Part shown: one piece after another, positions 1 through 8,685 of the stretch
Position numbering within the stretch: position 1 is the first letter of the stretch
Layout of the letters: each line of letters starts with the position of its first letter
Assembly (NCBI GenBank): GCA_002162955.1
Contig: MABD01000009.1
Coordinates: 356,428-420,427, forward strand
DNA length: 64,000 nucleotides
Source: Gammaproteobacteria bacterium 45_16_T64
GTDB taxonomy: Bacteria > Pseudomonadota > Gammaproteobacteria > Pseudomonadales > Ketobacteraceae
Direction: 5' to 3'
Made by a program: the position numbers and the translations under genes
Notes under the pieces: generated by a model
What the model was told of the DNA's origin: nothing
Database searches by the model: none
The model's input: only the letters and a program-made list of their open reading frames with translations

Positions 1-133
1 CCAATAAAGGAAAGCTATTTCTCAAGTTTGGCATGGCAATGAGTGACTGAAATAGAAACATGCCGGACGCACCAAAGGTATCCAAAAACGACACACCTTT
101 AGATCCAACCCGCCGTAATGCCTGGATAATCAC
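1..133 (-). CDS. mlaE: MlaE, phospholipid ABC transporter permease (partial, N-terminal 44 residues)
   Basis: Only the first 44 codons are inside the window; the gene continues beyond position 1. MlaE is the inner-membrane permease of the MlaFEDB complex, which moves phospholipids between the inner membrane and periplasmic MlaC to keep the outer membrane asymmetric. The reading frame starts with GTG at 133, and its GTGA overlaps the mlaF stop codon by 4 bases, a typical translational coupling. The visible residues contain the MlaE-like amphipathic start (LRRVGSKGVSFLDTFGASG, then MFLFQSL). Assignment rests on this short match and on its position directly after mlaF. Confidence 0.75.
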   Translation of the reverse strand, partial: MIIQALRRVGSKGVSFLDTFGASGMFLFQSLIAMPNLRNSFPLL

Positions 134-945
134 TTATCTACTCCTGCCAAAAGATCATCAGTAAGGTCCCGAGCCGGAAAATGAAACGGGACCGGACCAT
201 CCGGAAGCCCCTTCATAAACTGTCTTAAACGGGGCTGCTCTGAGTTTAAAACTTCGTCAGGTGCACCCTGACCAATCACCTCACCATCCGCAACCACATA
301 TATGTAATCGGCAATACTAGCTGTCTCTTCCACATCATGAGAAACAATAATACTGGTATGCCCAAGAGCGTCATTCAACAATCGAATTAACTGAACTACC
401 ACCCCCATTGCCACCGGATCCTGACCCGCAAACGGCTCATCATACATCACCAAATCTGGATCGAGTGCAATAGCACGAGCCAACGCGACTCGCCTAGCCA
501 TACCACCAGACAATTCGCTTGGCATTAAATCCCTTGCCCCCCTTAACCCTACAGCATGCAATTTCATCAGGACCACATCACGGATCATGTCCTTGGGCAG
601 ATTGCTATGCACACGAAGAGGAAACGCAACATTATCAAACACCGATATATCGGTAAAAAGCGCACCGCTTTGAAACAGCATTCCCATACGGCTCCGCAAC
701 TCAAACAGCTCTTTTCGAGGCAAATCAGGGATATTTTCACCATCGACAGTAATAGTCCCCGAATCAGGCTTTAACTGGCCACCGATTAAGCGAAGCAAGG
801 TCGTCTTCCCAGTCCCGCTGGGCCCCATGATTGCAGTGATTTTACCGCGTGGTATATCAAGATTAACGTTTTGATAGATCACGCGCTCCCCTCGATAAAA
901 GGTCAGATCACGCACTTCAATAAAATTACTATTGCTGTCAGACAT
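130..945 (-). CDS. mlaF: MlaF, phospholipid ABC transporter ATPase
   Basis: This 271-residue protein is the cytoplasmic ATPase that powers MlaFEDB phospholipid transport at the inner membrane. The Walker A motif GPSGTGKT is at residues 41-48, the Q-loop is near residue 93 (LFQSGALF), the signature LSGGMARR is at 146-153 and Walker B LVMYDEP is at 166-172. The methionine-containing signature and the FQSGALF segment are typical of the MlaF branch. It is the first visible gene of a leftward operon whose next member, mlaE, overlaps it by 4 bases. Length and motifs are normal for the family. A generic ABC ATPase is the only alternative, and the neighbouring mlaE start argues against that. Confidence 0.95.
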   Translation of the reverse strand: MSDSNSNFIEVRDLTFYRGERVIYQNVNLDIPRGKITAIMGPSGTGKTTLLRLIGGQLKPDSGTITVDGENIPDLPRKELFELRSRMGMLFQSGALFTDISVFDNVAFPLRVHSNLPKDMIRDVVLMKLHAVGLRGARDLMPSELSGGMARRVALARAIALDPDLVMYDEPFAGQDPVAMGVVVQLIRLLNDALGHTSIIVSHDVEETASIADYIYVVADGEVIGQGAPDEVLNSEQPRLRQFMKGLPDGPVPFHFPARDLTDDLLAGVDK

Positions 946-1250
946 GGGGTTCCTTGTATGTCACACATCTATATAACAAAGGGGGGGTATAAACGCCGAA
1001 CTATAACAGTTTGATTGGACAATGCAATCTGGGATAGGTGCCAAATAGCGTGGAATACAGTGTAATTAATACCAAAAATATTGGGATAGTATTAAATCAA
1101 CCTGACCATACGACTAAAGACCCTATTAAAACTGGTATTTGATTGTGTGGTTGTCTTGTTTTGTCCGTATAATAGCGCCCTTCTCTATGCAGACAAAGGC
1201 GCACCTCACTAGGTTCACCTCCTTTTCGATAGATCACCAGGTAATTTATT
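946..1250. other. Divergent intergenic region mlaF / Na+/Ca2+ exchanger
   Basis: This gene-free stretch of 305 bases separates leftward mlaF from the rightward exchanger gene, so it should carry two outward promoters. On the + strand a perfect -10 hexamer TATAAT lies at 1168-1173. A G run at 983-989 and AT-rich sequence lie nearer mlaF. I see no convincing hairpin or RNA gene. Confidence 0.5.
1143..1173 (+). promoter_or_regulatory. Possible sigma-70 promoter for the exchanger-kds-lpt genes
   Basis: A consensus TATAAT at 1168-1173 is preceded by TTGTGT at 1143-1148 with a long 19-base spacer. It lies about 80 bases upstream of the exchanger start at 1251. The -10 box is perfect but the -35 is weak and the spacing poor, so this is a modest call. 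Confidence 0.35.
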
Positions 1251-2204
1251 ATGCTATTAGCCTTAGGGGCAATTATTACGGGGTTGGCTCTTCTTGTTTG
1301 GAGCGCCGACAAATTCGTCGATGGAGCGGTGGGCTTGGCAGAGAACTGGGGCATGTCAAAGGCCATGATCGGTCTTACCATTGTCTCTCTTGGTACATCT
1401 GCACCAGAGATTTTTGTTTCGGTTATGGCTGCAACAGGAGGAAACTCTGCCCTTGCCTTTGGTAATGCCATTGGATCAAACATTGCAAACGTCGCGTTAG
1501 TATTAGGTGCAACCACTCTTATAGCGGTACTTCCGATAAAACGTGGGCTACTCAAACAAGATTTGCCCGCGCTATTAATAGTGACACTAATTACAGGCTT
1601 ACTACTTTGGGATCTCACGCTCTCTCGCCTAGACGGTATAATTCTCATTGCCATGTTATTTGCTTTGCTCATTCTCTTATTCCGCTACAAAAAAGAGCAC
1701 CCAGAAGAAGCTAGTAACGAAGAAGAAATCGATGACTTTGAATTAAAAGAGTCCGTAGTTTCCTTTGTACTAGGACTCGTCGTTTTAGTGGTAAGTTCTA
1801 AATTACTCGTTTGGGGGGCTGTCGACATCGCCACCAGCATGGGTATCAGCCAAATCATCATCGGCCTCACTATCGTTGCGATCGGCACTAGCCTCCCTGA
1901 ACTGGCCGCCTCCATAACCAGTGCTCGCCGAGGGCATCATGATATAGCTCTTGGCAATATCATTGGATCAAATGTTCTCAACATTCTAACGGTATTGTCA
2001 CTAGCAGCAATTGTCCAACCAATCGCCATATCACAAGAGGTTCTCTTTAGGGATTATGGGTTGATGACCGCGTTAACTCTATTACTAGCATTCTTTATCA
2101 TTCTCCCACAAAAAAAGCGTACTCTTGGGAAGCCTCAAGGCATTCTATTCTTGCTCTGTTATGCCGCCTATATGACAATGCTCTATGTTGAAGCAACAAA
2201 CTAG
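1251..2204 (+). CDS. yrbG: Calcium/sodium antiporter, CaxA/YrbG family
   Basis: This 317-residue, very hydrophobic protein belongs to the CaCA superfamily of K+-independent Na+/Ca2+ exchangers in the inner membrane. The two inverted alpha-repeats are plain: GTSAPE at 48-53 followed by GNAIGSNIAN at 71-80, and GTSLPE at 212-217 followed by GNIIGSNVLN at 235-244. The conserved glutamates and asparagines in them form the ion-binding site in the family. An acidic cytoplasmic loop (about 148-167) separates the halves. In E. coli yrbG likewise sits between the mla genes and kdsD, and the order here is the same. The transported ion is inferred from the family only. Confidence 0.93.
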   Translation: MLLALGAIITGLALLVWSADKFVDGAVGLAENWGMSKAMIGLTIVSLGTSAPEIFVSVMAATGGNSALAFGNAIGSNIANVALVLGATTLIAVLPIKRGLLKQDLPALLIVTLITGLLLWDLTLSRLDGIILIAMLFALLILLFRYKKEHPEEASNEEEIDDFELKESVVSFVLGLVVLVVSSKLLVWGAVDIATSMGISQIIIGLTIVAIGTSLPELAASITSARRGHHDIALGNIIGSNVLNILTVLSLAAIVQPIAISQEVLFRDYGLMTALTLLLAFFIILPQKKRTLGKPQGILFLLCYAAYMTMLYVEATN

Positions 2205-2259
2205 AGAAGGTATTGGCTGCGTTGCGAAATAACCCGAAGGCTCCAAAGAGGCACATTAC

Positions 2260-3234
2260 ATGACACCAACTTTCGACTTTGAAGCCGCAGGAAAACGCGT
2301 CATAGATATCGAGGCAAACGCTACGTTGGCACTCAAAGAGAAGATATGTAGCGGCTTTACTCATGCATGCGAGCTTATCCTCGCTTGCAAAGGTCGAGTG
2401 ATCGTATCTGGCATGGGAAAATCAGGACATATAGGCAAGAAAATCGCGGCAACTCTTGCAAGTACAGGCACCCCTTCCTTTTTTGTGCACCCAGGAGAGG
2501 CCTCCCACGGCGACCTGGGGATGATCACAGAAGATGATATTGTGATAGGTATTTCAAATTCAGGGAAGACTGAGGAGCTCACATCAATTCTTCCCCTGAT
2601 AAAACGTAAAGGTGTACCACTTATTAGCATGACTGGCGACAAAACATCTCCACTCGCACAGTTAGCAGATGCACAACTCGACGTCAGCGTCGACCAAGAA
2701 GCGTGCTCACTAGGGTTGGCTCCAACCTCTTCAACAACCGTAACCCTTGTAATGGGTGATGCTCTAGCCGTAGCACTACTAGAAGCCAAAGGCTTTACCT
2801 CTGATGACTTTGCACTTTCGCACCCAGGGGGAAGCTTAGGCAGACGTCTATTGTTACTTGTAGAAACCATTATGCATACGGGTGAGAATATTCCTTTAGT
2901 ATCGGCATCAGCCACGATTAAAGACGCTCTACTTGAAATGAGCGGCAAGGGTTTGGGAATGACTGGCATTGTTGACGAAGCAGGTACATTGGTTGGCGTC
3001 TACACTGATGGTGATTTACGCAGAACACTCGACCAGGAGCTTGAAATCACCAGCACAAAAATAACCAAAGTCATGTCCACTCGTTGCAAAGTAATCGGTG
3101 CAAAAACCCTTGCTGTAGAAGCACTAAACTTAATGGAAGACAATTCAATTACCGCATTAATTGTCGTCGACAATAATAATTTACCTATAGGGGCGCTAAG
3201 TATGCATGACCTATTAAAAGCAGGTGTTGTGTAA
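2260..3234 (+). CDS. kdsD: D-arabinose 5-phosphate isomerase
   Basis: KdsD interconverts ribulose 5-phosphate and arabinose 5-phosphate, the first committed step toward Kdo for the LPS core. The 324-residue protein has an N-terminal SIS sugar-phosphate isomerase domain, with the phosphate-binding stretch VSGMGKSGHIGKK at 49-61 and the ISNSGKTEE segment at 98-106. Two CBS domains follow (roughly 207-265 and 272-324). Length matches E. coli KdsD. It overlaps kdsC by one base (TAATG), which indicates coupled translation. The downstream kdsC and lptCAB genes place it in the LPS biogenesis cluster. Confidence 0.96.
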   Translation: MTPTFDFEAAGKRVIDIEANATLALKEKICSGFTHACELILACKGRVIVSGMGKSGHIGKKIAATLASTGTPSFFVHPGEASHGDLGMITEDDIVIGISNSGKTEELTSILPLIKRKGVPLISMTGDKTSPLAQLADAQLDVSVDQEACSLGLAPTSSTTVTLVMGDALAVALLEAKGFTSDDFALSHPGGSLGRRLLLLVETIMHTGENIPLVSASATIKDALLEMSGKGLGMTGIVDEAGTLVGVYTDGDLRRTLDQELEITSTKITKVMSTRCKVIGAKTLAVEALNLMEDNSITALIVVDNNNLPIGALSMHDLLKAGVV

Positions 3235-3779
3235 TGTCGAACGGATCAAACACGCCCCCTGAATGCACATCTACCCTAGCATCAAACATTAAGCTTGTAG
3301 TATTTGATGTAGACGGTGTAATGACTGATGGCCGACTCTATTTTACCAGTCTTGGGGATGAAATTAAGGCATTTAACGTTAAAGATGGTCTCGGTATAAA
3401 GTGGTTACATGATTATAATATCGATACAGCCATCATCACCGGGCGCACTTCAGAATTAGTTGAAAGGCGCGCCAAAGGGTTAGGTATCCGCCACATACAA
3501 CAGGGACGAGAAGACAAGATAGTCGCACTTAAGGAATTATTATCCACCCTGACCATTTCGATCGAGGAAGTCGCCTACATGGGAGACGACCTGCCCGACT
3601 TAGCCGCCATTCGCTTTGCGGGGCTAGGCGCAACGGTTGCGGATGCATTACCCATAGTCGCAGAGCACGCCCAATGGCAATCACAATACAATGGTGGTGA
3701 AGGTGCGGTGAGGGAATTTTGTGAGTTTATACTTAATTGCCAAAATAAACTAAATACGATTCATGACAACTACCTTTGA
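3234..3779 (+). CDS. kdsC: 3-deoxy-D-manno-octulosonate 8-phosphate phosphatase
   Basis: KdsC removes the phosphate from Kdo 8-phosphate to give free Kdo for LPS assembly. The 181-residue protein is a cap-less (C0) HAD phosphatase. The nucleophile motif DVDGVMTDG is at 25-33, with Asp25 and Asp27 as the catalytic pair. A threonine motif (IITGR) follows, and the acidic metal-binding motif GDDLPDL is near residue 117. It starts at the ATG that overlaps the kdsD stop codon. It acts as a cytoplasmic tetramer in characterised species. Length and motif set are standard. Confidence 0.96.
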   Translation: MSNGSNTPPECTSTLASNIKLVVFDVDGVMTDGRLYFTSLGDEIKAFNVKDGLGIKWLHDYNIDTAIITGRTSELVERRAKGLGIRHIQQGREDKIVALKELLSTLTISIEEVAYMGDDLPDLAAIRFAGLGATVADALPIVAEHAQWQSQYNGGEGAVREFCEFILNCQNKLNTIHDNYL

Positions 3780-3830
3780 ACAGTCCACTAATTATGATAT
3801 TCGGCTCACAGGGATAAACAAGCACACGCT

Positions 3831-4400
3831 ATGGACCAACGTAAATTAGTAATACTTGGCGGACTAATGCTCTTACTAACCGCGTTATTGCTTAGGTGGT
3901 TTACAGATTACAGGCCGTCGTCAGACAGCCCATCAATGTCAGCCAGCCTACTCCCCGACGCAATTGTCACTGGGCTACAGCAGCAAAACTATGACAGCAG
4001 TGGCCTCCCCTCGTACAGCCTATCAGCCGATCAAGCCACACACTTTTCAGAAAAGGGCATTACACAACTAAAGAGCCCAAACCTCTTATTATTCGAGGAT
4101 GGCACTCCCACATGGCATGCGGTCGCACTCAATGGCCTTACCGCCAATAACGGCGACATTATTGAACTAAGAGGGAGTGTCACAATCCAACAAGATGCCG
4201 ACGCTTACGCTGTTCCTGTGGTCCTAAAAACAAACTCGCTGCGCTTATCACCTAAGAAAGAGTACGCAGAAACACATGAGCCTGTTACTATTCACCAGGG
4301 CACAGGAATCACGCGCGCAACAGGTATGCAAGTCAATATTCGTGACGGTGAAATCATCCTATTATCGAAAGTTAAGAGTCGATATGAAACTACACCTTAA
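3831..4400 (+). CDS. lptC: LptC, LPS export bitopic inner-membrane protein
   Basis: LptC receives LPS from the LptBFG extractor and hands it to LptA across the periplasm. The 189-residue sequence has one N-terminal membrane anchor (about residues 7-23, LVILGGLMLLLTALLLRW) and a periplasmic beta-jellyroll expected for the family. Primary sequence conservation in LptC is low, so the call rests on the anchor, the size, the DxATHF-like segment (SADQATHFSEKG) and its place between kdsC and lptA. The purine-rich stretch AGGGA lies about 17 bases before the chosen ATG, which is a poor spacing, so the start is not secure. Confidence 0.9.
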   Translation: MDQRKLVILGGLMLLLTALLLRWFTDYRPSSDSPSMSASLLPDAIVTGLQQQNYDSSGLPSYSLSADQATHFSEKGITQLKSPNLLLFEDGTPTWHAVALNGLTANNGDIIELRGSVTIQQDADAYAVPVVLKTNSLRLSPKKEYAETHEPVTIHQGTGITRATGMQVNIRDGEIILLSKVKSRYETTP

Positions 4401-5022
4401 GCAAATGGCACAACGATCAATGATACGGAAATTAGTCCTTACCGCCATACTATTATGCACCCCACATCTTGCAGGCGCATTAGAAAGCGATCGCACTCAG
4501 CCAATCGAGGTCAATGCTAACAAAGCGACCCTAGATGACAAAAAAAGCCTTGCCGTCTATGAAGGTGACGTCGTGCTAACGCAAGGTACCCTGCGTATAA
4601 AAGCTGACAAACTCACAATCAAAGCCTCTAACAGCGGCAACGTTGAAGAGGTTATCGCCACAGGGAAATTTGCCGAATTCACTCAGACACCAGAACCCGA
4701 AAAAGAGCCTATAGAAGCCAAAGCGGAACACATCCTATACCAAGTGGTACAAGAGAAAATTACTCTTACTCGCTCGGCCAGCGTCATTCAAAATAACAAC
4801 CTGTTTCAAGGCAACGTCATTACTTATGATATCAAACAACAAAAGCTGAGTGCATCAGGGCCCTCGACCAACAGATCTGGCGACCAAAAAGATACGACCG
4901 GTCGAGTTAAGGTCATTCTAACGCCACCTCCGAGTGCTTCCCCCGCCCCAAACACAGAAAACAACGCAGGCAAGAATGAGCAGATTGACAGCGTCCCATC
5001 TAGCGAAAAGCTACAAAAGTAA
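4384..5022 (+). CDS. lptA: LptA, periplasmic LPS transport protein
   Basis: LptA forms the periplasmic bridge that carries LPS from LptC to LptD/E. I start it at the ATG at 4384, giving 212 residues. It begins with positively charged residues and a hydrophobic signal peptide, with cleavage likely after the AGA at about residues 29-31. An upstream in-frame start at 4276 would put 36 unrelated residues before the signal peptide, so I reject it. The OstA-like fold follows ([20 protein letters not shown], then [17 protein letters not shown]). It overlaps the lptC end by 17 bases and the lptB start by 47 bases. The C-terminal tail is Pro/Ser/Asn rich and probably disordered. Confidence 0.93.
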   Translation: MKLHLKQMAQRSMIRKLVLTAILLCTPHLAGALESDRTQPIEVNANKATLDDKKSLAVYEGDVVLTQGTLRIKADKLTIKASNSGNVEEVIATGKFAEFTQTPEPEKEPIEAKAEHILYQVVQEKITLTRSASVIQNNNLFQGNVITYDIKQQKLSASGPSTNRSGDQKDTTGRVKVILTPPPSASPAPNTENNAGKNEQIDSVPSSEKLQK

Positions 5023-5701
5023 GCGCGTCGTAGAAGACGTCTCCATATCCATTGAAAGCGGCCAAGTAGTCGGTTTATTAGGGCCCAATGGCGCCGGTAA
5101 AACCACGTGTTTCTATATGATCATTGGTATAGTCCCACAAGACAAAGGGACCATTACCATCGATGACTACGATATTACTCGACTCCCAATGCACGGCCGC
5201 GCAGCCAAAGGTATTGGCTATCTCCCCCAAGAAGCTTCCATTTTTAGAAAGCTGTCAGTGAAAGACAATATCATGGCAATCCTCGAAACCAGAAAAGACC
5301 TCAACAAAGCGCAACGAAGAACAAAGTTAGAAGACCTGCTTAGAGAGTTTCATATCGAACATATCGCAGATTCCGTAGGCATGGCGTTATCTGGCGGAGA
5401 GCGTAGACGGGTTGAAATCGCCAGAGCACTCGCTACCGACCCCGCCTTTATCCTTTTGGATGAACCGTTTGCCGGGGTTGACCCCATTTCTGTCAGCGAT
5501 ATTAAAAGCATTATCACTCAACTGAAAGAACGAGGATTGGGAGTGCTTATCACAGACCATAGTGTTAGAGACACTCTCGACATCTGCGAGAAAGCCTATA
5601 TCGTCAGTGAAGGGCACATCATCGCCGAAGGCCCCCCTTCCCTAGTACTCGAAAATCAAAAAGTACGAGAGGTTTATCTTGGCAAACAGTTTCAGCTCTA
5701 G
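4976..5701 (+). CDS. lptB: LptB, LPS export ABC transporter ATPase
   Basis: LptB drives extraction of LPS from the inner membrane with LptF and LptG, which are not in this window. With the ATG at 4976 the protein is 241 residues, exactly the E. coli length, and the N-terminus [20 protein letters not shown] aligns with the family; the in-frame upstream ATG at 4934 would add an unrelated tail. Visible motifs are Walker [10 protein letters not shown], the Q-loop YLPQEASIF, signature [15 protein letters not shown], Walker [14 protein letters not shown] and the switch His in ITDHSVRD. The first 47 bases lie inside the end of lptA, an unusually long overlap implying coupled translation. Confidence 0.97.
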   Translation: MSRLTASHLAKSYKSKRVVEDVSISIESGQVVGLLGPNGAGKTTCFYMIIGIVPQDKGTITIDDYDITRLPMHGRAAKGIGYLPQEASIFRKLSVKDNIMAILETRKDLNKAQRRTKLEDLLREFHIEHIADSVGMALSGGERRRVEIARALATDPAFILLDEPFAGVDPISVSDIKSIITQLKERGLGVLITDHSVRDTLDICEKAYIVSEGHIIAEGPPSLVLENQKVREVYLGKQFQL

Positions 5702-5736
5702 TTTTGCCTAAAACAAAACCAACTTCCTCTCCGATA

Positions 5737-5769
5737 AAAGCCCAGTTTGCAACATATTCCTTGGGCTTT
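5737..5769 (+). terminator. Possible terminator after lptB
   Basis: An 8-bp perfect inverted repeat, AAAGCCCA at 5737-5744 and TGGGCTTT at 5762-5769, with a 17-base loop, lies 36 bases after the lptB stop. The 3' arm ends in TTT followed by GTTC, so the U-run is short. It would separate lptB from rpoN transcription, consistent with a promoter immediately downstream. Confidence 0.45.
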
Positions 5770-5811
5770 GTTCATCTAAGAATAGCCCTTTTCATTCCGA
5801 AAAAATATTTA

Positions 5812-5826
5812 GGCACGTTAATTGCT
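5812..5826 (+). promoter_or_regulatory. Predicted sigma-54 (-24/-12) promoter upstream of rpoN
   Basis: The sequence GGCACG at 5812-5817, four bases (TTAA), then TTGCT at 5822-5826 matches the sigma-54 consensus TGGCACG-N4-TTGCW. The GG and GC pairs are separated by exactly 10 bases. Only the T before the GG differs (A here). It lies 193 bases before the rpoN ATG on the same strand, so RpoN may control its own gene. Start of transcription would be near 5837. No enhancer-binding protein gene is adjacent. Confidence 0.6.
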
Positions 5827-6018
5827 TTAACCCTGAACCCCACATACAATAAAGGCAAAGGCGTTCAAAAAAACGCCAGCTAACAACTTGAATTATCAAG
5901 AGATATTGCTATTCCTCTTGCCCTACGGCATGACAAGATAGCGGGGCACAGGAAACGAGCATTTCGTAGTGAGCAGCAGAATAAACGCCATTCCCTACGA
6001 TGGAATATTTAGGTATCA
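5827..6018 (+). other. Structured 5' leader of rpoN
   Basis: This gene-free leader holds several inverted repeats. GGCGTT at 5860-5865 pairs with AACGCC at 5872-5877 around a CAAAAA loop. CAAGAG near 5898 pairs with CTCTTG near 5916. ATTCC near 5990 pairs with GGAAT near 6002, just before the start codon. They may act on translation of rpoN or belong to a small RNA; the sequence alone does not decide. Confidence 0.35.
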
Positions 6019-7650
6019 ATGAAACCCACACTACAGCTTAAAATCGGTCAAAGCCTGACCATGACACCTCAATTGCAACAAGCAATCAAGCTTTTGCAAT
6101 TGTCCTCTCTTGATCTAGAAGCCGAAATCCAAGAGGCGCTAGATTCTAACCCGATGCTGGAATCCGAAGAATCTCAAACTGAGAGCGATAATACTCAACC
6201 CAAAGAATCCGACTCCAACACCAACGAACCCATTGTCGATTTTTCTGCTTCAGCTAATCATAACGACGACAACTCCCAAACTAAAGGGGCTGAAGATGCC
6301 CCAGTCAATTTGGAGTCTGGAGAGGTTGGCCAGGAACTGCCTGTAGACAGTGCCTGGGAAGATTTATACCAAGGCGGCTCAATGCCTGCCCCAAGTGGCT
6401 CAAGCGATGACGACTACGACCTAGATAGCCGCAACAGCGCCGATGAAACCCTTTATGATTCCCTAATTTGGCAGCTTAACCTGTCTCCAATGAGCGACAT
6501 TGACCAAGCCATTGCTTTAGCAATCCTTGAGTCCATAGACGAGCGAGGTTACCTCACGTCATCGCTAGAAGACATTCGCGTTGGCTTACTTGCGCAAAGC
6601 GACATTATCAACGACCTATTTCGACTCAAAGAAGAAGAGCTTGCCAGCCTTGGTATTGACCCCGCAAGTCTACTCGATGATGACAGCGAGGCTACGATTG
6701 ATGATGAAGACAATTTAAGCAGCATATCGTTGGATGAAGTCCAGGTTGTTTTACGCCGCATACAACAATTTGACCCACCAGGAGTAGGAGCAAGGGACCT
6801 TGGAGACTGCCTCCTTATACAGCTACGCTTGCTGCCTGAGGACACACCTTGTCGCGAAAGCGCGATAAAGGTTATCGAACATCACATAGAACTTCTTGGA
6901 AGCCGCGACTTCGCAACGATAATGCGAAAAACCAAACTCAGCGAAGCTAAGTTAAAAGAGGTGATTGAACTCATTCAAACACTCAATCCCCACCCCGGTT
7001 CCTATATTGAATCCGAACGCACAGAATACGTTGTACCTGAAGTCATTGTCACCAAGGACAAAGGGCGCTGGAAAGTTGAGCTAAACCCAGAAACATCACC
7101 CCGCCTCAAGATTAATGCTAACTACGCATCACTTATCAAGCGAGCTGATAGCAGCAATGACAACACGTTCCTCAAGAACAATTTACAGGAAGCCAGATGG
7201 TTTCTGAAGAGCCTGCTTAGCCGTAACGAAACGCTTCTCAAAGTAGCCACCAAAATTGTTGAATACCAAATTGAGTTTTTTGAAGTGGGCGAAGAGGCAA
7301 TGAAACCCCTAGTTCTACACGACATCGCTGAAGCTGTCGAAATGCACGAATCGACCATATCCAGGGTCACCACTCAAAAATATATGCACACACCTCGCGG
7401 GGTATTCGAACTAAAATATTTCTTCTCAAGTCATGTGAGCACAGCCTCCGGCGGAGAATGCTCCTCGACAGCGATAAGAGCCATCATAAAGAAACTCATT
7501 GCCCGCGAGGAACCGAGAAAACCACTAAGCGATAGCAAGCTCGCGAATCTGTTGGCAGAGCAAGAGATTAAGGTCGCCCGAAGAACCATCGCAAAATACA
7601 GAGAAGCAATGAATATCCCACCGTCGAATGAGCGAAAACGACTAGTATGA
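6019..7650 (+). CDS. rpoN: RNA polymerase sigma-54 factor
   Basis: RpoN directs RNA polymerase to -24/-12 promoters and needs ATP-driven activators. Region I is the Leu/Gln-rich N-terminus (residues 1-48). A long acidic region II follows (about 48-145), then the core-binding region and the C-terminal DNA-binding part ending in the RpoN box [10 protein letters not shown] at 520-529. At 543 residues it is longer than the usual 477-500. The excess lies in the acidic region II and in an acidic insert around 186-235, just before the conserved [19 protein letters not shown] 6-bp hairpin with a TTTT loop overlaps the stop codon (7649-7664). Downstream hpf-ptsN-rapZ-ptsO is the classical rpoN neighbourhood. 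Confidence 0.97.
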   Translation: MKPTLQLKIGQSLTMTPQLQQAIKLLQLSSLDLEAEIQEALDSNPMLESEESQTESDNTQPKESDSNTNEPIVDFSASANHNDDNSQTKGAEDAPVNLESGEVGQELPVDSAWEDLYQGGSMPAPSGSSDDDYDLDSRNSADETLYDSLIWQLNLSPMSDIDQAIALAILESIDERGYLTSSLEDIRVGLLAQSDIINDLFRLKEEELASLGIDPASLLDDDSEATIDDEDNLSSISLDEVQVVLRRIQQFDPPGVGARDLGDCLLIQLRLLPEDTPCRESAIKVIEHHIELLGSRDFATIMRKTKLSEAKLKEVIELIQTLNPHPGSYIESERTEYVVPEVIVTKDKGRWKVELNPETSPRLKINANYASLIKRADSSNDNTFLKNNLQEARWFLKSLLSRNETLLKVATKIVEYQIEFFEVGEEAMKPLVLHDIAEAVEMHESTISRVTTQKYMHTPRGVFELKYFFSSHVSTASGGECSSTAIRAIIKKLIAREEPRKPLSDSKLANLLAEQEIKVARRTIAKYREAMNIPPSNERKRLV

Positions 7651-7883
7651 TGCATTTTTGCATCGAAATAGAACTAATTGACTTACGGCAAATCAAAGCC
7701 TTATCAATTTAAACTGCTAAGCTAAAAAGAGACATGCATTAAAGTATATGGCCTAACACATTCCATTTTCGTTACCTAATCAAAATTACGGTACGAAAGA
7801 TGAATCCCCGCATAACGCGGAACCCTGGTAAGAGGCAATCCCGCCCACTTACCAACATTTACCACCACACGAAGGAGTGGCCC

Positions 7884-8189
7884 ATGCAATTAAATATCAG
7901 TGGACACCATGTCGAAGTGACAGATGCACTAAAGGAATATGTATCAGGTAAGCTAGAGAAGTTAGAGAACCATTCAGCAGATATTATTAGTATAAAAGCG
8001 ATTCTCAGTCTTGAGAAAACACGCCAAAAAGCAGAAGCTACAATACATGTTAGGGGAGCAGACCTTTTTGCAAATGCAGAACATGAAGATATGTATGCTG
8101 CTATTGATCTACTTTCTGATAAACTCGACCGCCAAGTTATCAAGCACAAAGAAAAGGCCCAAGCCCACAAGCACGGCAGCGGTCGCTAA
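7884..8189 (+). CDS. hpf: Short ribosome hibernation promoting factor
   Basis: Hpf binds the 30S subunit at the mRNA/tRNA channel and helps form inactive 100S ribosomes in stationary phase. The chosen ATG at 7884 follows a strong GAAGGAG ribosome-binding site at 7871-7877 and gives 101 residues, the size of the short (E. coli-type) Hpf. The sequence opens with the family pattern MQLNISGHHVEVTDALKEYV. An in-frame ATG at 7800 would add 28 unrelated residues and is not preferred. The leader contains a 7-bp inverted repeat TGGTAAG (7826-7832) / CTTACCA (7848-7854). Located between rpoN and ptsN as in most gammaproteobacteria. Confidence 0.95.
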   Translation: MQLNISGHHVEVTDALKEYVSGKLEKLENHSADIISIKAILSLEKTRQKAEATIHVRGADLFANAEHEDMYAAIDLLSDKLDRQVIKHKEKAQAHKHGSGR

Positions 8190-8212
8190 GTCTACGTAGG
8201 CCAAAATAAACC

Positions 8213-8662
8213 ATGGAAGTAAGCGAGATCATCACGCCAGAAAGAACCTACATAGGTCTTGAAGGCTCCAGCAAAAAACGTGTTCTCGAACAGGCTGCTG
8301 AGTTTATCGCTCAGCAGTCCCCTGAACTCGATGCTAATGAACTGTTCGACAACCTCATTGTTCGCGAAAAACTAGGGAGTACTGCAATAGGTAAAGGGGT
8401 TGCCATTCCCCACTGCCGTATTACCCACTGCAACAAAGTTTTGGGGTCATTAATCCGACTCGATCAAGCGGTAGACTTTGACGCTATCGATAATGAGCCT
8501 GTTGACCTACTCTTCGTGTTATTAGTACCTGAAAATTCCACAGAAGAACATTTACAAGCACTAAGCCAAATAGCTACACGTTTTAACGACGATAGGCTAA
8601 CATCATCGTTGCGATCGGCAGAAGGACACCGATCGTTATACGATTGTTTTGTGTCCAGTTAG
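8213..8662 (+). CDS. ptsN: PTS IIA-like nitrogen regulatory protein PtsN
   Basis: PtsN (EIIA-Ntr) is the terminal phosphate acceptor of the nitrogen PTS relay and a regulator of potassium and nitrogen metabolism; it is not a sugar transporter. The 149-residue protein is a single PTS EIIA type-2 domain with the phosphorylatable histidine in GVAIPHCR (His67). It lies 23 bases after hpf and 23 bases before rapZ in the same operon, together with the phosphocarrier gene ptsO, so donor and acceptor proteins are encoded together. The enzyme I partner (ptsP) is not in this window. Confidence 0.96.
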   Translation: MEVSEIITPERTYIGLEGSSKKRVLEQAAEFIAQQSPELDANELFDNLIVREKLGSTAIGKGVAIPHCRITHCNKVLGSLIRLDQAVDFDAIDNEPVDLLFVLLVPENSTEEHLQALSQIATRFNDDRLTSSLRSAEGHRSLYDCFVSS

Positions 8663-8685
8663 ACCAGCTCGAGTAAGGACAGGGA

